From contig CM033406.1 of NCBI GenBank assembly GCA_019426215.1, forward strand, positions 4,851,001 to 4,915,000: DNA of 64,000 nucleotides, read 5' to 3'. This document shows, in pieces, positions 12,129 through 26,000 of this stretch. The notes beneath the pieces were generated by a model that saw only the letters and a list, made by a program, of their open reading frames with translations, made no database searches and had not been told where the DNA came from. Position numbers and translations under genes: made by a program. The stretch is from Buddleja alternifolia (taxonomy: Eukaryota; Streptophyta; Magnoliopsida; Lamiales; Scrophulariaceae). Position 1 is the first letter of the stretch, and each line of letters begins with the position of its first letter.

Positions 12129-12628
12129 GGTATCTAGGCCCCTGAATGATGATGATGCTTGTTTTAAGCAAGGATTCTATCCATTTAACTTTTTTGATTG
12201 AATATTTTCACTTTCGTTCATTGTATTTTCCTGAGCTGTGCTGGACATTTTCTATTTAGTCAATGGTTTAAAAATTGGCTACTCTAGTGAAGAATATATT
12301 TGTATGACGACTAATTCTTCAACAATTAATGTTTTGGTTCAACCATGTTATCCTTCCAAGTTAGTGATGTCTTCTATTCCTTTAAGCTTATTTGATATGT
12401 CCTATTTTGGGCATTGCATTTAAATAAAAAAGATACCATTAAGAATGCATTAAAAGACCATTTTGGCCCAAGACCCGTGTGTTTTTCAATGGGTCGGATC
12501 ATTCAACCTGATTCCATCCCAACGATCCAAGATTCCAAGCCGTTGGATTATGCCACGTGTTATCATCTGAGCGAGCCATGTGTTAAAGCCGAATCCGTAC
12601 ATGTTGCCATCTATAAATATCTTATTTA
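12129..12628. other. 3' flank of the DUF761 gene
   Basis: Contains the presumptive 3' UTR. No second gene is evident. It ends with ATTTA at 12624-12628, the left target duplication of the next LTR element. Confidence 0.5.
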
Positions 12629-13216
12629 TGTTGGAATCTTGAATTTGTGTTCCTACGAAATCACAAACAAATCAGTATTAGTAAAGCACAATTGTAAATA
12701 ATATATCTATAAATAAATAACAAGAATTTAGAGTAAAAGAACGCTTGTCCTTTTGGGAGTTACGACAAAGCTGCTATCCTAAAGTAGTGATGCCTCCCTA
12801 CGTGCGGGTAAAACCAAAATGCACACTGTGAGTCTCCTATTGTGAGCACGTTCACAATGAGACGAATGAACTTAACCACTCAAATTGCCCTCAAAACTAT
12901 GTTAATATGCAACTCTAATGTATATGTATTTTTGTAAGAGAGTGGTTGAGCATTTTAAGAGTATGAAGTATTCTAGAGTTTTTGTTGTATAAAAAGCTTT
13001 GTAGGAGGCTTCATTTTATAGGCATATAAAAAATATGAGTTACCACATAATGAAGACTAATTTTAATATCTTGTAACCACCACAATTATATTAATCATAG
13101 GGGTTTAATGTTTTGTAACATATGAAATAAAACTTTGACTTGGGAATACAAGACTATTAAAAAAAATTGTGAAATAGAAATGAAGTTTTAAAACTGACAA
13201 TAAAATTTTTATAACA
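12629..13216 (-). repeat. 3' LTR of the LARD-like element
   Basis: Direct repeat of 17544-18161. It lacks about 31 bp present in the other copy after 'cctacgtgcgggta' and differs at scattered positions, so the insertion is not very recent. Confidence 0.88.
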
Positions 13217-13229
13217 ATCCCCCACAAGT
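13217..13229 (-). other. Polypurine tract of the LARD-like element
   Basis: The minus strand reads ACTTGTGGGGGAT immediately before the 3' LTR, the expected place for the plus-strand primer. It sets the element's orientation. Confidence 0.7.
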
Positions 13230-16200
13230 TTTAAAACTTCTATTTTAAAACTTCTTGAAATAAAATATTTTTCATAATAATATAGAAGGGCAATATTATA
13301 CTATGCAAAAGGTGCAGGAGCCTTCCGGGCTTGAGCCTACACTTAGTGTTGACATTTCAATTTGAGGGAGGCATAATGGACTTGGTCTTGAATTAGGTCC
13401 CTTTGACCAAATTTTAATATGTCAGACACATAGTACCGAGTTTTTATTTTTTAGTTCGTAGCGGGTTGCACAGTTAATGGCCATGCGCATTATCTTGATT
13501 CTCATGAGAGTCTCTAGGGTTGCCCAAACCCATAGCCACGGCCTCATGGCAACTCTCACATAGGTGAGTCATCCAAGGGTACGTGTGACCTCTACCCCGC
13601 AGAGATTCCGCTTTGGTCTCACTAAGGGCAAAGCCCAACCTCAACATCACACAAATTTAGCACTATCATTATAGGGATGGGAATGATGTATCTCTCAAAC
13701 ACTTTCCTTAGTTTTGTGCCTTATATATATATATATATATGAGTCACGCTTTATGGGTTGTTCCTACCCATTGAACCTTCTTCATGGGATCACCAATCAC
13801 AAAGGTTGGGTTACTCCCGTGGGTGACTCCCTTGTGGGCAGATTAAGGATCTAGCCTTAATGCTAGTCCACATATGCTCACAACATATAAATCATGTATG
13901 ATCAATGATCTAGCATCATTGCTAGTCAACATATGCTCACAGAATATAATTTATATAGCGCTTTATTTCTTATCTCATTTATCTTTTCTTCTTGTCTGGT
14001 GCACGTGCACCTGTTTCAAGACAAAACTCACAAGATTGATATATTAGATTAGATAAATCATGAAATAAATCACTAGAGAATTCATATGGACCTGCTTCCT
14101 TTGGTTTTTGTGGATTACAACTTCTTTTAGATCCACTTTTAATTTTTTAAGAAAAATATTGAAATGTCAAACTTCTGGTGCAGTAGCTTTTGCTACTTAT
14201 ATCCACACTCATTCCAGTTCCTCTGATTCTCGAAATTAAATTTCTAGAACAATAATTATTTTTCTTTAATAAAACTATTTTATCTATAAAGTATCACATA
14301 AACTTGATTGTTAAGAATTCTCATCTCTTAACCTCAAAATTGTTGTATATTTGCAACAGAAAATTTATTCACTTACAAATGTAACAGACCCCCACAATTT
14401 TTTGTGTACGTCTTGGAGAAATTAATTAATACTTCATATTAATTTAATGTTTACGATCCATTTGAAAGCTTGAAGTTAATATAATATTTAACATCCATCT
14501 AACTTTAACACATGACTCTCCTCAATGTATTTCCACAATATTTTGTTTCAACAAAATGAAACTTTTAGGAGAAAATTACCCCCACATAGCACATTATCTA
14601 AAATAAATTATTTTGTCATAAATATAATCATCACACACATAGTTTTGCTCGTAATCAAATATAACTTCCAATGTATTCTTATAGTATAATTGTCTAGAAA
14701 CAAAAATATAATCATATCCATATATATCAACAAATTGGTGAACTATTAATTTATACCACAAGGTATATTATCCACAAATAGAACATCATCACCTCTACTC
14801 GCGCCAATTATAGGATACAGGTGCATAACTAATAAACTACATTTTATTCAAATTAATATGCTATCACATATTATATGTAAATATATTCCACCATTAGTAT
14901 AGAAATAATGGCATGTAAGTTAGAAACTTTTTTAAAAAATAAATAAAATAAAAATCTTTATGATCAATTATTCATTAGGAAAATATGCATAACTTCACTA
15001 CATAATTCAACTATTATTAATATAAATTACTCATCTCATAAATATGAATTGTTTCATGTCATTCCATTAAGTCGGAGAATATATAATTCACAACCATGAA
15101 AGCATATAGAATGGTAACCTCCAAAATTCAATAAATTAATCATTATCCACATCCAAGACAAATTAATTCCAATCATTTTCCGTTAGACTCTTGAAACCCT
15201 CAAGATAACATTACTAGATATATTTAGTATATCTATGTTCGCATATCAATAGTAACTACATGCATGCTCCAATGTAGAGATACTTGCATGAAACAAACAA
15301 GACCAACTTATATATATGTTGAAATAGAAGACTTAAGAATTTAGATGTCATATTAAACTCCATAACATGTATAATGAAATTTGCATTGGAAGTAATAAAC
15401 ATACCTTTTATGGCAATCATCTCCAGCACCATGAATTCATTGTATAATGCACAAATATCCCCAAATTTATGCAAATCTTTAAGTTACTTCTAATTTTTCC
15501 TTGTTTTTCTTCCAAGTGATTTTATAATCAAAATATACAACTATTATATTTTTATTAAAATTTCGAACTATGAGTTCTAAGTTCTATATTATTAAACTAA
15601 AGAAAATGAAAACACATTAGACTTCGTGTTACCTGCTTCCATGAATACACACTTATAATACCTCAAAGAAGAGATATTAAAAAAAAATAAAAAAAAATAA
15701 CCATAGTTGAATGTATAATTCAAATATTGACCTCACACCTTTAGACTTTGTACAAGTCTTTTCTAATTCACGATATGAGCTTGAAATCGCTTGGTTGTAG
15801 CAAAAACTTCATCAGTAAACTTTGATCATGTATCTAACAATATTCACGACATCAAGTTCATCACTTGTAGAAACAAATTTGTGTTACATTAGATTTAATC
15901 CACAACATATAATTACTGCTTAACACAATCATGACTTAAGATATTTGTGTGGTTTGTATTTATAACATGAATAATCCCAAAGACACCCTTATTAATTATT
16001 ACAATTCATAAGCATATATTATATTGAAACATCATAAAATTAGGAGATGAAATAGCCGCACCAATAGTCAATTCAATAATTTGATGATTATCAAAACAAA
16101 CATGTGTATTATCTAACCACCAGCCAACATTCTCATAAATGAGATTTAGTAATAAGGGTTCAAACTTGGAGCATAGTCCTTGTATTACTAGCATATCAAT

Positions 16201-16316
16201 TTGAGCTTGTTTATGCTTTTGCGAGATGCTTTACTTTAGGATAGATCTCAATGCTATGACTCAAAATTATAGGCTATAACAATCTCATGTTGATAATAAA
16301 CATATGATTAATGATA

Positions 16317-16322
<6 letters not shown>

Positions 16323-16360
<38 letters not shown>
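16323..16360. repeat. (TA)n microsatellite
   Basis: Pure TA run within the interior of the LARD-like element. Confidence 0.95.
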
Positions 16361-16362
<2 letters not shown>

Positions 16363-17543
16363 TTCTCCGGTACGAAGATATTTCAGTCTCTATTTCTTTT
16401 TGAATTATTCTAATAACCAATTTTGAAACTATTAACACTAGAGAAACACCTAATGCTTGCTTTTCTAAAAAGTAGAGTCAACAAGTTTTCCTTCATACTG
16501 ATATTAAAATTACAAAACACATATTTTCACATATTTGAGAAAAACACTCATATTAATTAGCAAGATGGATCTGGAAATTAAACTAAATTTGCAATTCTAA
16601 CAAATGATTTTATGAAAATGAATTCCTTTATTCAAAAGCCAAGTATAATTCTATCACATGTCCTTGGATAGAACACTCACCTTTTATTGAGCAAAGAATA
16701 TAACTAGATAATTGAGCAATGAAAACTTCATCATCGCTGTCTAACTACTCACAAATATTTATACAAAATTTTAGAAGATAATGAAAATATAACTATCATA
16801 TTTACTTTATTTCAGCATTTAAATAAATTAGTTATGTTTTTCCCAATCAATGGAACAACATCAATTACTAGATTAATGATTTATGACAATGTAACTGATG
16901 AGTACATAATATTTACAAATAAGTGTCATGCAAAAATGTATATTATTATTATTATTAAGAACGTCGTCACTGTTTGACCGCACTGAAGTTCTTATTATAT
17001 CAAGTCAACAAGATTTTTTTTTTTTAAATGTTAGTTATAGTTAAATTTTAAATCCTCACCTCTTGATTGCAAAATTACAACATGCTGTGTTAATAAAAGC
17101 TTAACTCATAATATAATGATTTTATAAAAGGTGATAATTAGAAGTTACAAATTATTAACGAACTCACCATTTTGAAAAGTGCAAGATGAAAGAAAATATT
17201 GTATGACGTTTCAATTATAAAGAATGCCACTTCTAGAATGAAACGAATAAAATGCATTCTAACAACAAAGCAAAGCAATTTCAAGTTTATGAATCCCTTG
17301 TCTTTTCCTCCTATTTTATTAAATTGTGTTTTATAGAGCTTTGAAAATTAAAAAATCTTGTATTAGTTCGAAGCACAACTAGTAATGCTATGCAGTTTTT
17401 GTAATCACATTTGTCGAAAAATATTTATTTGGTCTAAATGTCCTTAAAGACACACTTATTCACATCCAATTGAAAGTATCTTACTGAATTGGTGTTATCA
17501 CCGAACATCACTTTAGAACACAAAATCCATCACTACTTTAGAT

Positions 17544-18161
17544 TGTTGGAATCTTGAATTTGTGTTCCTACAAAATCACAAACAAATCACTATTAGTAAA
17601 GCACAATTGTAAATAATATATCTATAAATAAATAACAAGAATTTAGATTTAAAGAGCGCTTGTCCTTTTGTGAGTCACGACAAAGTCGCTATCCTAAAGT
17701 AGTGATGCCTCCCTACGTGCGGGTACCAACGGCTTGTCACCACTCCAAGATAAAACCAAAATGCACACTGCGAGTCTCCTATTGTGAGCACGTTCACAAT
17801 GAGACGAATGAACTTAACCACTCAAGTTACCCTCAAAACTATATTAATATGCAACTCCAATGTATATGTATTTTTGTAAGAGAGTGGGTGAGCATCTTAA
17901 GAGTATGAAGTATTCTAGAGTTTTTGTTGTATAAAAAGCTTTGTAGGAGGCTTCATTTTATAGGCATATAAAAATATGAGTTACCACATAATGAAGGCTA
18001 ATTTTAATATCTTGTAACCACCACAATTATATTAATCATAGGGTTTTAATGTTTTGTAACATATATATGAAATAAAATTTTGACTTGGGAATACAAGACA
18101 ATTAAAAAAAATTGTGAAATAGAAATGAAGTTCTAAAACTTACAATATAAATTTTATAACA
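17544..18161 (-). repeat. 5' LTR of the LARD-like element
   Basis: Direct repeat of 12629-13216, with TG..CA termini and the right target duplication ATTTA at 18162. Confidence 0.88.
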
Positions 18162-20021
18162 ATTTATGACTTGAGTATCCCAACTACGTCAGTTGGAGAG
18201 GCAGCATTCCGATGGAACGTTTGCAAGGGTTGTTTAGAAACGTAAATCCCAACAACGTCATTCTCTCATTCTCTTGGATGAATCCACTAATATAATTCTT
18301 AATACTTCATGACAAAACGTTTCTACAAAATAATGAGTGTTAATGAATCAGTGTAATTCAAAAACAAAGATTTTCAGCTTCCTAGACTCCTCGAGTGTTC
18401 TGTTCAAAGACTTGAACTTTCAGACTTCTTCCACTCAGGAATACTATCTGAAACTCTAGCAATTTCTCACTTAAACAAAGACTGGATCGGAAGATCATTG
18501 ATTTCAGTGCTGGTTGTATGATAAGAACTCTGAGTTTCTTGCTCTTTAATATGTATGAGATACTTTGTGTGTCGAGGGTTGAAGAATCTCTTGGTATGCT
18601 TGTATTTCAGTTTCTTAACTAGCTTTAATAATCTCCAGGACCTTTTATTTATTGGAAGATGCCCATAAATATCCGTTTGACACAACTAGGGCGCGTGTTT
18701 TTCAAGCTTTGATCTTTTTTTGTGAAATTCCGACGCAATAGTCATTGTAGACTGCTATTTTGAAAGTTTAAGGTATTAAGGATACTTTTTTATGCATCCT
18801 TAGCTAATAAATGCCACATTAAATGCATTCAAGCAAATGTCTCTGTAGATTAAATGCCAGTCATTAATTACACTTTAAGCTAAAGGTATATTGGAACGAT
18901 TTTAACTTCTAAGAAGGCTAAGTCAAGGCTGAATTTCATATCAACAAGAACTTTAGTCTTGATCACAATTAATGCTTTAAAATTAAAAAAATTGTATTTA
19001 GCAAGTTTGAAGGAATTCAACATCGCAATTAAGGGTTGAGCAGCTGGAGTCATAATGTGAGCTGAGGTGCCAAGTAAAACCTCAAAACTTCATCTTTGTA
19101 TACTGGTTTGCCACAAAAATTTGAACACGTCCATAATACATATGAATTTGAGTGCAAACTTTGGACATCCTTTTGCTTATAAACTTACCAACAAATAAAT
19201 ATGTCATTTGCAAATTAGAAGTACTATAGATATCGTCGACCTAGCCCAATTTTCAATTCGATAACTCTCATTCACTAATATAGAATTGTGTATATAGTTG
19301 CAGATGTCAGTCAATGGAGTATATATATTATTTTCTTTTCTATTTGTTTTCTTAATTGAACTAAAAATGGAGCGAAAAAGTTAATATAAAATATAGCCGT
19401 CTATCTCGGCTTGCATGGCAGAAAATGTGGAGGAGGGCAAGGTTGTGCAGTGGGGAAGAAAAAATCTCATTCTTTTTATTTCGGTGAAAATTATTGTTAT
19501 GTTTGTGGCTAATTTTCGGTGAAGAAAAGCAATATATCCACAAATAGTAAATATGGCATCTGCGTTTGCCCCTCTCTCTCTTCTCTATTTCTTTATCTCA
19601 CTGTTTGAATCAAATACAAAAAAAGAAAAAAATTCATCTTTTCGGACAAGGGATTAAGAGGAGGAGAAGGGCCTCGTTAAATCTTTTCAAATCTTGACTA
19701 TAAACATCTATATTTCATTTATTCTCAAACCAAGATCAAGGGCTTTCTCCTTCCTCCTCCCTTTTTCGCCTTTGCTTGCATAGTTCACATTTGGTAATAT
19801 ATCTAGAGACACATCCTCCATTTCTAATTTGTTTCCTCAAGTTTTTTTGCTATATTTTTCTTCCATGATCATTTTGCTATAGCATTTTTATTTGATTTGT
19901 GCAATAATATGGGTTCGTCGGCAGATGGAAGGCTGAGAGAAAATCTTGTGGTTTAGAAAATGTGTGTGGTGGGGTGTCTTGGATATATGTGTTGTTTAAG
20001 CAAAAGCAAATACCATTAAGC
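18162..20021. other. Upstream region and leader of the acyltransferase gene
   Basis: About 1.9 kb without a recognisable coding region. The stretch 19560-19860 is rich in CT tracts, typical of plant 5' leaders, so transcription of the acyltransferase gene probably starts in it. A leader intron is possible but could not be proven. No convincing TATA box could be assigned. Confidence 0.4.
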
Positions 20022-23000
20022 ATGTATTCGGCTCCCCTGCCGTGCCATCACCTCACTGACACCAACCGTCAGATTGTTTACTCTAACGGTCCCCCGCTAC
20101 GTCTATATCAAGTCTGGAAAGGAAGAAATGTGTGTTTCTCTCTTCTCTTTGTGTTTTTCTTATTCATTTTTCATTATTTGCAGTTCCATTGTCTCTTTTC
20201 GTTTGTCCGTGATGATAGTAACACCGAAATCTCAATAAAAGGTACTGGTGGGGAAGCCAATTGCGTGAAAATGAGCAAAGTTATTATGATTTTGAATTTT
20301 CTTGAATGCCAATATAAATTCAAACTTAAACAAGAATAAGATGATAATGCATTATCTTGTCTTATAGTCTTGGTTTGTTCTCGTCACTCAAATACATGAT
20401 AAAGTAAGGTCATTCCTTAAAGGTAAACCAAGACCGTGTCTTTGTTTATACCCTTTCTTAAACACCTGCAGTACTCGTGTTTACACATGTACACTTTATG
20501 ATAGTACACATGAAAACCAAAGTCTTATACATGGTTCTTTTCATCTAATTTGTAAGTCCACAACTACATTCAGGGCATAAAGAGAGAGGTAACTTCTAAT
20601 GGACATTAACTAAGACCATATGTGAAATAGGCAACCAATAAAATGTTTGTTATGGCTTCACAGACAAGAGTTCTTATGTCATTGCTATATCATATAGGTG
20701 CATTATTGATCCTACTAACTATATATATATATGGGATTTTGTTTTGCTATGTTCAATTGATTTGAACTGGAGTCTGTGCTGTTTAGTAGAAACCTCTTCA
20801 AAGATGATGAAGCTAAGAGAAACTTACTCCAATTAATGCTTTGCAGAAATTCATTTTTGGTGGGAGATTAGTATTTGGTCCAGATGTCAAGTCTCTCTTC
20901 CTAACATTGTTCCTAATCTCGGCTCCAATTATATTGTTTTGGGTGTTTGTTGCTGAAGACCTTGTCAATTCATTCTCTCATGGATCAGGCATTCTTCTTA
21001 TAGTTCTCTCTATTATATTCGCCGCATATGTGAGTTCTTCGATTTTTTTCTCCACTTCAGTGATATATAATGCATTTGCATCTCATTTTAATTTGAGAAA
21101 TTATTCTTTAAAGAATGGGAGATTGGAGCAATTGAACCTGGATATGAATTAGGAGCATTGTTGGTTCTAGAAATCTTTGAGTTTCTTTTAACTAAATCTT
21201 TGAACTTGGTTAATATAACTTACGTGGTCCTAGAATAATTGCTTGAGTTATTCCCCCTTATGGCAAATGATGATATAATATTTATCAATAATAAACATTT
21301 GCAGTTGTAAATCTCTTCTTTTCTATGATCCTCATTGGTTGTGGAGCTTTCTTACCTATTATGATGTATTCAGTTTGAGCTCTGTTCTCGTATTCTAATT
21401 AATCATATATATATAACTCTTGCTTTGTCTATCAATGTCAAAAATCAGTTGGAAAATTTTTTGTAGAAGAAAATTGGAACTCTTTTGTTTTTTATATTGG
21501 TGTGAAATTCATATGCACTATATTATACTACATCCTTATTTAGAGTCTAATGCAGATCATCATTCTTCTCTTTCTCACTTCTGGAAGAGATCCTGGGATT
21601 ATTCCCAGAAATCTTCAACCTCCCGAGCCTGATGATGGTGATACCTCTAGCTTATCCACAGAGTGGGATGGTAGCCAGAACAGTGCTCCTAGCATACCAC
21701 TGACGAAAAATGTAATGGTCAATGGCAAAATCGTGAAGGTTAAGTATTGCCAAACATGCATGTTATATCGACCGCCACGATGCTCTCATTGCTCAATATG
21801 TAATAACTGCGTTGATCGCTTTGATCACCATTGTCCATGGGTGGGTCAATGCATAGGAAAGGTTAGTAGCTTGCGTTTGCTATTTTTCTTTCCACTTATT
21901 CTCAAAGTATATGAATTATGATCAAGATATCTTACACCAGTTTCAGCGATGCCATATGTTGATTTTGCTTGTAGGAGATTTATATTAGGAAGATTAGTAG
22001 CATCTTACCTATGCCTCTTTTGCTTCTTACTGCTTTTGCCTATTGTACATAGACATGGACACACCACGCCATGACATGAGCACAAAGACACAATAATGTA
22101 TTTACAAGAACTTATTTATATTAGAAAAAACCTAGATGTTTGTTTACAAACAAAATATTAATACATGTGACATATGAAAAGATAAGGATATTTAGTAAAT
22201 ATACATTATGAAAAAATCACAGAATATAAGAACATAAAACAAATTAGTTAAATCAAGGAATAAAACATAAAATAAATTATTTAATGATCAAACCTATAAC
22301 ATATAAACATATCGTATGTACTCGTGAAGTGCACGCGATGCGCGTGGACAAATCATACTTGTTTTATTTTTCTCAGGAATGTTATCTTCATTATTAATAC
22401 TTTTAAAATATATAGAATTTAATACATTAAAAAAATTATTTGTAAAGATGATTACGAAGTAATTTAATATTCTTTGAGTATTAATGATATTGTACCACAA
22501 AAAATTTAGGAAAAATTACTAAAAACTCCTCAAAATAAATTTTTGTATCCAAAATACCCATGAAAATATTTTTCAATCTCAAAAACCCACTCTACAAACT
22601 TCTCATTGAAAAAAACCCAAAGTTAAGATTAAGAACTTTTTGGACTAAACTCTCTGCATTTATGAACTTAAGCATTGTTCAGTTGGTCATTTTTATCGAT
22701 CTCTTTCTTGTTCCAAAATTTTCAAATTGATAAGTTGAATAATACAATTTTTTATTTTTAGTATTACTTATTTTAAATATTTTATTTTTTATTTTACTAT
22801 GGTAATTATCTAAAGAATATATTTTAAAACTTTTTTAAGAAGATTAAAAATCTGACAATTTAAAAATAAAATTATATTTAGTCAAGTATCAATATAAAAT
22901 TTCTAAATAAATAAATCTCTATACAAAATTATAATTAATTAATTTTTTTGTCTAGCAGACTAAGGGCAATTAAGTCCATAAATTTATTAACCCTAAATTT

Positions 23001-26000
23001 TGGACTTTTTGGAATGAAAAGTTGGTGGAATTAGTTTTTTGGATTGAAAAGTTTTATCATGGGTTTTTTGGATATAAAAATTTATTTTGAGAGGTTTTTA
23101 GTAATTTTCCCAAAAATTTATTCTTCTGATTAATGAGTGGTTTAGAAAATTCTATCTTTATACATAAAAATACAATATTATTTAAAGAAATTTTTATACT
23201 TCAACATATTATGCTTCCTTTAACTTTTCGACTTTAAAAGGCAAGTTGGTTTTCTTTGCTATGTCATGTCAATAAATCCATATATTCTTTCTTAACATTT
23301 AAATAGAATCGTCAATTTCTCTAAGAAATAATTTTCTTATTAATAATCTTCTTAATTTGTTTTACGCATGCTTATTGTCTCTGTGTCGCCTATATGAAAA
23401 AAGGTTGAGAAATGTAACTTCTATTAAATCCTTATATCTAGTTTGAAGGGAACATGTGCTATCATAATGTTTAAAGTTGTTATAAAGTATACAGATATTG
23501 AAATTAAGCACTTAAATATTTTTTTATATCATTTAGTGTTCTTGGGACAAAATCCCAAAAAGTTCATGTGGATTGCTATTATTACAATCATGTGTACCCT
23601 CCTAAAGGAAATGAATTAATCGATAGCTCACTACTATTTATCAATACGTGTTTAAAGAGTGATTCACACAATTCACATTATCTATATAAGATATAGCTAG
23701 AACTATAAGTCCCAATTGTATTATGGATGTTTATGACTTTTGCTAATGTGTGTAACCAAATCTTGTTATGCAAAACTAGTTCACTTAATGTCACACGCAC
23801 AAATCACTTAAGCAATTGGAGAAGAAAAAACAATTAAAATCTGCACTTTGTACTCTTTTAAAATGTGGAACTACTAACAGATATTACCTAATTCCTTTAT
23901 GAGTATTGAAATATCATGGTGAATAATGAATTGATCTTCACAAAAATTAACAAAATATTTTCTTATTCAAAATGATTCATAAAATAAAGGATCACATCAA
24001 ATAGTACAACAACTTCCTACTTTCAAGTGTTAGTATTTTGAAAGATTTGTAGTATTAATGTATTTTCATTGAGTTGAAATGTGTTGATTTGAAAGGTTAA
24101 TTTAATTCCCTACACTTGTAGAATCATGTGATCAAAGCTTTATAGAAAATTCGGCTATCTTGTCATGTACTAATGTTTCTATTTTTCATGTTCAAACTCA
24201 TGAATTTCTATGATACGAACTTTTTTCAATCATTCTAATGATAATACAATTCCCTGAGGATTGAATTAATCCTGAGAGAATTTTAGAAATTATCTGAGAT
24301 TTGGGGGGGGGGGGGGGGAAGAACCAAATCTGGAGAGTAGTTTCCTCAAGCTCAAACAAAGAGAAACTTAGAGAGGGAGAATCAATTTTACACAATAACC
24401 AAATTCATTCCATGCCCCAATTACAGAGTTTAGAATGAGCTTATATAATGCTCATTTGAAGAAGACAACACGGTTAAAACATAAAGGCAAGAATTGACAT
24501 TTGTACCCCTAATAAATCTAACAAATGACTTAAAGACCCGTGTACTAATTAACTAATTAACTAATTAAACTATTAAACTAACTAATTGTATATTTATCAC
24601 ATATGAAAAGCGTATAATGAAAACGTAATCTGCTTGCCAGCGACATCATCATTTTGGCACGTAACAATACCCTCCCTCTTAAAGTGTCCTTGTCCTCAAG
24701 GACACACATATAGATCTGCAATGTCTAGAGCCCCACATATTATGGCAATGAAGATTTACTTCCTCTTGCTGCAACTTATGAAGTACCTTTTGCAGTGAAC
24801 TTGCCCACACACAGCAAACTCTACATTCATTAACCCATACTACAAACCATTGTGGGGGTGGTTCAGGTGGCGGTAATGGTGTTTGTGGTTGTTCCCAAAT
24901 TTTAAAACACAAGCTCATCCCCTCACCACCAAAACTCCCAACACAGGCCTCCTCAAATGTTTTACTTGACTTTAAGCACTCAAAAATTCTGACAGTAACA
25001 ATCAAGTTTTGCCCCTCGACGTATTTAAAACCAAATATCTTGCTTGAACAACTAACTATATACTGCCATTCAATTCCCTTCTCAACAATATTTCCATCAG
25101 GCATTTCATGAAACACATTCAATTCTTGAAAATTAATAACATCTTTAGTCATTTTCAACTTACTACACTGGCCCATCTCATTTGATTCTTTCTTCAAGTC
25201 TTGAGGCTCAACACATAAGATGTTTGGGCAGTCCTTAATCATGTAATTCTTAGCTTCATTCTTGAGAAAATCTTTGTAATTTTCAGCTTCTGTCTTGGGA
25301 TTCTCTTTTTCTGGCATTTCCTCAAACACTAGGGGCTCTTTATTTATGTGGTCACTCTTAGGCAATTCATCAAACGCCTGAAGTTGTTCACCAATCAGCT
25401 TCCTTGTAGGCATTTTATCGAACAGCTGAGGCTCCTTAATTTTTATTAAATCTTCTTTGCAAGGCAACACATTACACTTGTGAATTTCATTTACCTCATC
25501 AGGGTTACACTTTCCTATCATATCCGATACTCCAAAATACAGAGTTTCATCCTCCAAATTGTATACTCCATTTGAGTTGAGTGGAGAAATCTGTTTTTGG
25601 CTTGGAATTGCTATTTTTCGGCCTTCGGTAGACAGAACGTGCTCATATAATTTGGCTAATGAAATTGCTGCTTGAAGTGTTTTTGGTTTAAACATCACCA
25701 CTTTTATTTGAATTTCATCTTTCAATCCCATTAGAAAACATCTAACAAGCTCATATTCACCCTTATCCACATAATTCAACACTTCACTAAACTTATCCGA
25801 ATACTCTTGAACACAAGTTGTTTGCCTTAAATTGTTCAATTCTGAAATAGGATCATCAATAAGAAAAGACCCAAACCCATTATTCAAGGCCTGAACATAT
25901 TCTTCCCATCTCGGCATCTCACGAGTGAACCTCGATTTCATGTAAATTTTATGCCATTGTAATGCCTTGCCCTCTAAATTCATGATTGCTAAGTCTATCT

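Larger units (their letters stand above)
12629..18161 (-). mobile_element. Complete non-coding LTR retrotransposon (LARD-like)
   Basis: Two direct repeats of about 0.6 kb (12629-13216 and 17544-18161) start with 'TGTTGGAATCTTG' and end with 'ATAACA'. The flanks are ATTTA (12624-12628) and ATTTA (18162-18166), a perfect 5-bp duplication. A polypurine tract on the minus strand ('ACTTGTGGGGGAT', about 13217-13229) abuts the left LTR, so the element reads right to left. The 4.3-kb interior is AT-rich; no gag, protease, RT or integrase motif was seen in any frame. I could not recognise a tRNA primer site next to the right LTR. This fits a large non-autonomous derivative that would depend on proteins from another element. 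Confidence 0.85.

Noticed and set aside
19361..19543. Short open frame upstream of the acyltransferase gene
   Set aside because: Low complexity, wrong strand and no resemblance to any family.
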